64,000 nucleotides of DNA, taken from the NCBI GenBank assembly GCA_008973525.1, contig WACJ01000274.1, positions 1,488,001 to 1,552,000 on the forward strand, given 5' to 3'. This stretch comes from Stenopsyche tienmushanensis. Taxonomy: Eukaryota; Arthropoda; Insecta; Trichoptera; Stenopsychidae. A program made the position numbers and the translations under genes. Shown piece by piece: positions 58,360 through 64,000 of this stretch. The notes beneath the pieces are model-generated. The model did no database searches, was not told the origin of the DNA, and worked only from the letters and a program-made list of their open reading frames with translations. Each line of letters opens with the position of its first letter. Positions within the stretch are counted from its first letter, which is position 1.

Positions 58360-60736
58360 CTTCTTTGACTGTAGTACGTTGATTGTCTTTAATGTTCAAA
58401 TAAAATTGAACCTTTTAGCCCTGGGTGTACAAAAATAAATATCCTGGACAATTTGTGGGCCCTCCCTGCATGCGATCGTTGCACTCGGCCGATTTGACAC
58501 GGTTTCACATTACCGTAGGTGTCGGGTTCGAAACCTCCAGAGCCGCACCGGCTCACATACAATTACCATTCCGGGGAAAATTGTAAAACTATTCGCAAAC
58601 ACGTTTGACAGAGTGCAGTATTCAAACAATGCAAAAAGCCAACATTCAATTGCTACGAATGAGCAAATTGTGTATCGCTCGGGGAGTATCAAATGCATAT
58701 TTAACCCTTTGAGGGACAGCGTGATGAACGCTGACGTTTAATGGCTTTTTTATCAGACTAACAAAGCGAATAATGCTTGCCGACGCAAAAAGCTGCACAA
58801 ATGCACATAGATTGTCAAACATTCACATGCATAAATAATCAAATTAAATGCCCCGACGAAAAAGGTTGAGGGTCTTTTTCGAAATGCGTATGCAAATATA
58901 CACTATCTAAGGTTAAACGACAAAATACCTGGTATTCCGCTTATATAAACACAGGTAAATACGATAATCCATATGATAAACATAATATACGTATTATCTT
59001 TATGGACTTAAAATAATATTATATATCGTGTAAAACGATACTATGCTGAGCTCGGAATATCTAAAAAAAAAAAAACTTGGAATAACATCGTCTGCAGATA
59101 TGCCAAATTATTTTTCTGCCTCTAGTATTATTTTAAATATTATTCAAATAATATATTTACAACAATAACATCGTGAATATCAAAGAATTTGCATTGAAAT
59201 GAATTAAAATATTGCGTGATTGAGTTTATCTGTATACGCCAACATATCATATTTAACCTAGATATGCATATTGACTTGTATGGAGGAACTTGTTTGTTTG
59301 TGTTATTGTGTCATACAGTGTCAATCGAACCGAATATTGTGATTAAATAGCATAATTTAAAATAAACATTAAAGACCATGCCGGTTTTGTTAAAGTTTTG
59401 GCAATTGAGAATCAATTGAAATCTTGGAAGCCTGTTTAATAACATTGTCGTAATTAACTTGTAGAGTAGTACGTTCGCTTATTTGCGAGCGAATTCCAGT
59501 GATTCAAAAACATACTCTTGTACGTTGAGCTCGGAGAGAGACAGAGATAGATAAAACGTAGCGCAGTTCGGTAACTGTGCGTGGGAGACAGAGACGGAGA
59601 GATAAGTGGATTTGTATGATGATAAGTGCCGGACAAGCAAATATAACATCTAAGATTTTGATGAGTTTAAATTAGCTCACTTCTCAAAGGGATAAATTTT
59701 ATTACATCAAAATCTGTCCAAATTATAGAAGAAGTGGTAATCAGTGACAATGAAATCTGATGAGTAAGTGGACGTTGTTTTACGATGATGGACAAAAATA
59801 AGGATTTGGATGATTGAGATGATAATTATAATTGGTTAGTACTTAAAGATTTAAAAAGAATGAAATAAAATTAAAGCGCAAAATGTTTGCAAAAAAAGAC
59901 CCAATATTTCAAGGATTGCTCATAGCTTAGATGAAAATTATTTAAATAAATGCAGCAAACGTGTCGATAATATAACTCATATTGTTTTTGATCGATTTTT
60001 CAATGGAGTATTGTGGACTAGTTGGTATTCATATTGTTGATGTGAAACACATTTTGCCTAGACCCGAATCTCCCATCTGGAAGCAAAATTGAATCGTGTT
60101 TATCCCGATAGGCGAACATATTTGACACGAAACAGTCGTATTTCAGCAGGATTCATTAGTTTCTCGCTCCGGCGGAGTGATGAAGAGTTTCAGCCGATAT
60201 TGAGGTAGTTGGTCGCACAAGTTTAAATGAATTTGTTGATTGCGCTTCTATTTGTCAACAGTTGACATCTAGGCGAGATGCGCCTCTGCGGTGTCACCGG
60301 CAAATGTTGCACACCCAGACGATCTGCATTCAAGTAATTTGAATAGCTGTCAACTCGGCATGTTAATCATCTCGCGTTACATGCCCGCCATAATACCATT
60401 CAGCACCGACAATGCCCCGACTTCGGCAATAATCTCGAGCAGGGCTTCCCAAACGGCCTCCGGGGCGGGATTCGGCGAAATTCCCCGGATGAATGGAGTC
60501 TAGAGCAAACAGCGAGGAAGACATATACGGGGCTCAAAGAAGAATATCGCCATAAAGGGATCGCGGGAAAAGAAAAGAGTTCATTGATTTTATTGTTGGA
60601 GTATGAAGCGTGGGGTATGCGTGAAATTTAGGGGTGTTTCTATGTGGCTCGATTTGGAGTTTGCAGCAATTTTACGCAGATGATGCACTGAATATGATGT
60701 ATATGGGGGGGTTGGGACAGATTTAGAGCAAAATAG
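58360..60736. other. spacer, nothing recognised
   Basis: AT-rich, with GC-richer patches at 58440-58570 and 60250-60500. The frame at 60291-60503 (70 codons) lies in such a patch without recognisable domain. Confidence 0.5.
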
Positions 60737-60883
60737 ATGACATTGACGATAGCTATCGAAGTGGAAGACCATTAACGTCAATCAACGAGGAAACTGTGGC
60801 TGTCATCCAATCGATTATGGAAGCCAATCGACGACTGTCAGTGCAAATGATAGCTACACGTAATTTAATACGATCCTAACAAT
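60737..60883 (+). mobile_element. mariner transposase N-terminal scrap (another lineage)
   Basis: One open frame reads DDIDDSYRSGRPLTSINEE, then VAVIQSIMEANRRLSVQMIA to a TAA. This is the linker (RSGRP) and second helix-turn-helix part of a mariner-type DNA-binding domain, closest in style to the variants with NRRLTIRELAEE in place of DPRQTTRE. It is distinct in wording from all other mariners in this window. Both ends are lost. Confidence 0.65.
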
Positions 60884-61734
60884 TCTAATAGTCTATTTAG
60901 AATTGCGCAAGCAAATAATTTTAAACCCGACGCACTGAGTCCAAACGACGTGTAGAGATTGCGCATATCTAATCTCTTCTACATCTACTACAATGTATGC
61001 CAATGTTCGCTCCGAGTTCCAAGATATAAATCTCTACAGCGCATACAAATGTTGCCCTCGCAATAATTTTACATGATGTAAATGCGTACCTTTCACAAAT
61101 CAACAAGCCCATAACAATCCTCGAAGAATCCGTCTAAAGTCACGTATAATATGCCTTCATATGACTCGACGACTCGTTTCGTTCCAGAAACAATGCAGCA
61201 CTGTTCTTAGCGATATTTTCAGACATCATAAGGCGAAGCAAAAACGAGCTTCTGCTAATCGAAACTAAAAAAAAACACTGTCGACATTCTAATATAAAAG
61301 TCTCGCCTTAACCCATTTCTGAATGGTTTACGACTTCCCAAAGCAGTAAAGACGCACACGACAATCACGCACACGGTGAAGGATCGGTTAAAGTTCGTAA
61401 CGATTTTAAAATATACCGTATTAATGTCGGATCAAATATTTTAAAAGATGTTGTTTTAAACGCGATTAAAGAGATTCTTACAGACCCCGAGGGTTCAAAT
61501 GACCCCCGAGTGGATCAGAGGAGGAACAACAACAAAAAATAAGACTTTGTTTGTAAAACGATGAAGATTATAGTCGTATACAACATAATACGCAAGTTCG
61601 TTGATTATCTAAAAATGCAATTTTTGGGGTCCTATCATCTAAATATCTAAAAACATTATTTACTCGGTTATACCCAATTGGATCATGGATCCTTTTGTAA
61701 TTAAAATATTGGATGTAGATTAGCAATTTATTAA
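60884..61734. other. spacer, nothing recognised
   Basis: Neither coding nor repeat signals were recognised. Confidence 0.5.
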
Positions 61735-62003
61735 ATTATCCGCAACCGAGGGGCTGAAACCAATGTTTGAACAGGGATTTCGCAAATTCTGGTTACAAAA
61801 ACAGGCACCAATTTCATATCCGGCATTTTGGGTCAGAGCGCGGATTTAATGCAGTTATTATCATGAAAACCGAAACCGTCTGCAAATAAATGCTCGTGAA
61901 GTTACTCATACAAACAGAGCCAAACACAAATAATATCATCCTATTCATTTTATTGTGGAAAAAAAATGTGAGGATATGAGCATAGTAAGTTTGGGAGCCA
62001 CTG
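61735..62003 (+). mobile_element. 3' end of an hAT transposon
   Basis: Traces of the hAT dimerisation domain can be read with frame changes: FRKFWLQKQAP and YPAFWV (about 61777-61830), SERGFNAVIIMKTE (61832-61873, pattern CE-x-GFS...MK-x-K) and RNRLQINAREV (about 61875-61910). The block runs to AGTTTGGGAGCCACTG (61988-62003), whose reverse complement CAGTGGCTCCCAAACT is a typical hAT end. The 5' part is missing, so the 8-bp target duplication cannot be tested. Confidence 0.65.
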
Positions 62004-62383
62004 TTTTAGTCGAATGCAAATAAATTCATATCCTTTGAGAATCTATCAACATATTATCAAATGTAACACAGTGACTTTCATTGCAGTGACCTTAATAATA
62101 CAAAAAATAGTATTCATAATTTCCATAATTTCCAAAATCGCAATAATAAATTTTAATCCAAAAAATACAACATATATTATCCACCAGACTAAGTGTTACC
62201 AATTTAAACCGCCTTTAGCATTGTCAATTTTTAAACAATATTAAAAAAAATGTTGTTTTTGATATGGAAAATGACAATGGAACTATGTTAGTGTACTTTT
62301 CAGGAATACGCAATAATTCTTATTGCCGGCCATCTATAATGAATGGACGTTTTGTCTTAAATTCCGGTGTCTTTTTCATCTTC
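62004..62383. other. AT-rich spacer
   Basis: A 76-codon frame (62014-62244) is rich in Ile/Asn/Thr as expected from composition. Nothing was recognised. Confidence 0.5.
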
Positions 62384-62444
62384 GGTCGATCGACCGATTG
62401 ATCGATTGACCGATCATTTGACCGATTGGACAAATTGGATCGAT
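62384..62444. repeat. short degenerate tandem repeat, CGATTGAC-like unit
   Basis: The stretch opens with the palindrome CGGTCGATCGACCG and continues with five CGATYGAC / CCGATTGG variants over 60 bp. It is a small minisatellite. Confidence 0.8.
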
Positions 62445-62798
62445 GCGGACAATGGCAATGCTTAAATAAGTATTTAAGCATATATTTGTGTTGGTTAATA
62501 TGTGATATTGATGTAAATATACTGAAAGCAGAATATTAATGGTTGTATGATGATAATAAAAAAATATTAAAAAGGACGAAGAGATCCTCTTTTCGGAGCT
62601 GAGTAAGAAGGCTCGTCTTATGACGAATCTTTTTTTTATTTCAAAGCACAAGTTATATGACTCTACGGCTCGCTTTTATATTCCGCGAATGGCCTTTTAA
62701 GTTTTCATCAACACAAAGGTCTTGAAATGCTTTTAATATTTTTAAGGATTTAAACGTAAATAGTAGTTCAAACTATATGTTTTACATTTATGCAACTA
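62445..62798. other. AT-rich spacer
   Basis: Nothing recognised. The last two bases are the TA flank of the following mariner. Confidence 0.5.
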
Positions 62799-63348
62799 TC
62801 AAGTCAATCCAAAAGTTCGTGCGCATTTTTGGGATTTTTTAAAAAGTGCAAATAAAACACGATTTAACATCAGATTTCGATCCTGCAAAAAATTGTTATC
62901 GCTTGACTAATGTATTCGTCAGTCTGTCACCAATTTTGTTGGAGAAAGCAGTATTTATGATGAACCCCGTGGAGTATGGAGTCAGTGGATCAGATGGCAG
63001 AAAGGATGGATTCATCTCATTAAACAGTCTTTCAACATTTAAAGAAGATTGGGAAAGTATCCAAGGATATTGCCCCAAGTGATTTTCATTTATATCGCGC
63101 CTTACAATTTTTTTTACTATGGAAAAGGCTAAATTCTAAAAAGGATATACAAAATGGACTTTCAAGTTTTTTTTAAGCTTAAAACCAGTGTTTTTCTACA
63201 GCAATGGAATTAAAGAGCTACTTGTAAGATGGTGATAAATTTTAGATGGTGGACGGAAAAAAATCATTGATTAAAATGTTAAATTGTGTTTTATTTACAC
63301 TATTTAAATTTTTTCCAAAAATGCGCACGAACTTATGGACTGCCCTGA
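62799..63348 (+). mobile_element. internally deleted mariner with long (about 75 bp) TIRs
   Basis: The left end TCAAGTCAATCCAAAAGTTC and the reverse complement of the right end, TCAGGGCAGTCCATAAGTTC, match on through GTGCGCATTTTTGG and AGTGYAAATAAAACAC to about 75 bp. TA flanks both sides (62797-62798 and 63349-63350). Inside on the plus strand a frame reads DIAPSDFHLYRALQF, then WKRLNSKKDIQNGLSSFF and further C-terminal traces. This is the third-Asp block and C-terminus of a mariner transposase. The front two thirds are deleted. A solo end of the same family lies at 45232-45330. Confidence 0.85.
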
Positions 63349-63350
63349 TA

Positions 63351-64000
63351 TTTATCGCGATTATTCTGTATTGGATGTAATCGATAAAGATATTTATATC
63401 AATTAAAAATCAATGTGATCTATTCAGTTGTTTATGAAATTATATAAACTCAAACTTCTTTTTGTGCGATTTTAAATATATATTATATAGCTGTTTCAAA
63501 GTTATGCGGTTTTTAAAATCCATGGAACGCATCTTCACTTTTACGCGGAACGCATCTACCGCACAAAAATAGGTTTAAGTGTACAATTTTAATATAATAT
63601 AGTCTTTGAGTAAATTTTTGACTCATAATTGGTTATTATGTTTATGCGAATTTTATATGTATTTTGTCTTTGTAACTAATATCGGTAATGCCATTTTGTA
63701 ATTTCGTGTTATATATATGTATTTTATTTATGAATATAATATTTCTTTGCCATGTCTGATATTTAGGTCGAATCAGCATTTTCGATACGATTGTTTTGCT
63801 TGGGCGATGGGGTCGAAATTTTTATATTCTACGTACGAGCCGAGTCAAAAATATGGCATCGATATTTGAGAAGCATTCGTTCGCATAGCATTCGATAACG
63901 TGGCACATATAAATAGATTTCCTTTTATCCTATTTTTCTTCTCATGTGAATGTCTGAAAAGGATATGAATGCTGCGAATCGTCGGAATTCTTTAGCGAGA
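63351..64000. other. AT-rich spacer to the window end
   Basis: Nothing recognised. Confidence 0.5.

Noticed and set aside
58529..58539. tRNA-like B box (GGTTCGAAACC)
   Set aside because: No A box at a proper distance and no cloverleaf or acceptor pairing around it; the motif is nearly self-complementary.
1..64000. CRISPR arrays, bacterial operons, rRNA
   Set aside because: No regularly spaced direct repeats, no dense long ORFs and no rRNA-like stretches; the window is eukaryotic.

Overview
This is an AT-rich, gene-poor stretch of a eukaryotic (almost certainly insect) genome. The evidence is the mixture of transposon families: several distinct mariner lineages, a pogo/Tigger-like element, hAT, a Penelope-like element (PLE), an RTE-type LINE and a non-LTR retrotransposon of R1-clade type. 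There are also long AT-rich spacers with no prokaryote-like operons. I recognise no host protein-coding gene, tRNA or rRNA. The order of insect cannot be fixed from this sequence alone.

The only clearly intact coding unit is a full-length R1-clade LINE at 35528-40594. It has a perfect 13-bp target-site duplication, a 5' UTR that opens with two perfect 17-bp tandem units, a gag-like ORF1 with three zinc knuckles, an overlapping ORF2 (apurinic endonuclease, reverse transcriptase, C-terminal CCHC) and a poly(A) tail. It stands out by its GC-rich coding sequence in an AT-rich neighbourhood. Both ORFs are open, so it is probably a recent insertion.

The rest is a graveyard of older elements. From left to right: mariner remnant (573-845); interspersed repeat copy 1 (3110-3430); a 249-bp MITE (4687-4935); mariner (9113-9625); repeat copy 2 (12505-12780); a pogo-like element (12830-14651) with a complete but broken mariner (13139-14364) nested inside; unexplained AT-rich tracts (about 21.2-22.1 and 26.8-27.6 kb); repeat copy 3 (27600-27870); mariner-superfamily scraps (29299-29420, 30190-30362, 33474-33816); the R1-clade LINE; mariner scraps (40862-41235, 42950-43745, 45232-45330); a PLE 3' part arranged as nested perfect inverted repeats (45396-46080); a TA microsatellite; an RTE-like LINE tail (46202-47190); repeat copy 4 (51780-52100); a low-copy tandem repeat (53991-54290); a hammerhead-like inverted repeat (54463-54556); four mariner-type pieces (57421-63348) and an hAT 3' end (61735-62003).

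The spacers contain short GC-rich islands that may be conserved non-coding DNA, but nothing in the sequence alone proves function. A few small open frames (1221-1355, 21239-21571, 25182-25712) are listed at low confidence. The most interesting items are the intact R1-clade element with its duplicated 5' end, the PLE double palindrome, the shared four-copy interspersed repeat, and the nested pogo/mariner insertion with clean TA duplications on both levels.
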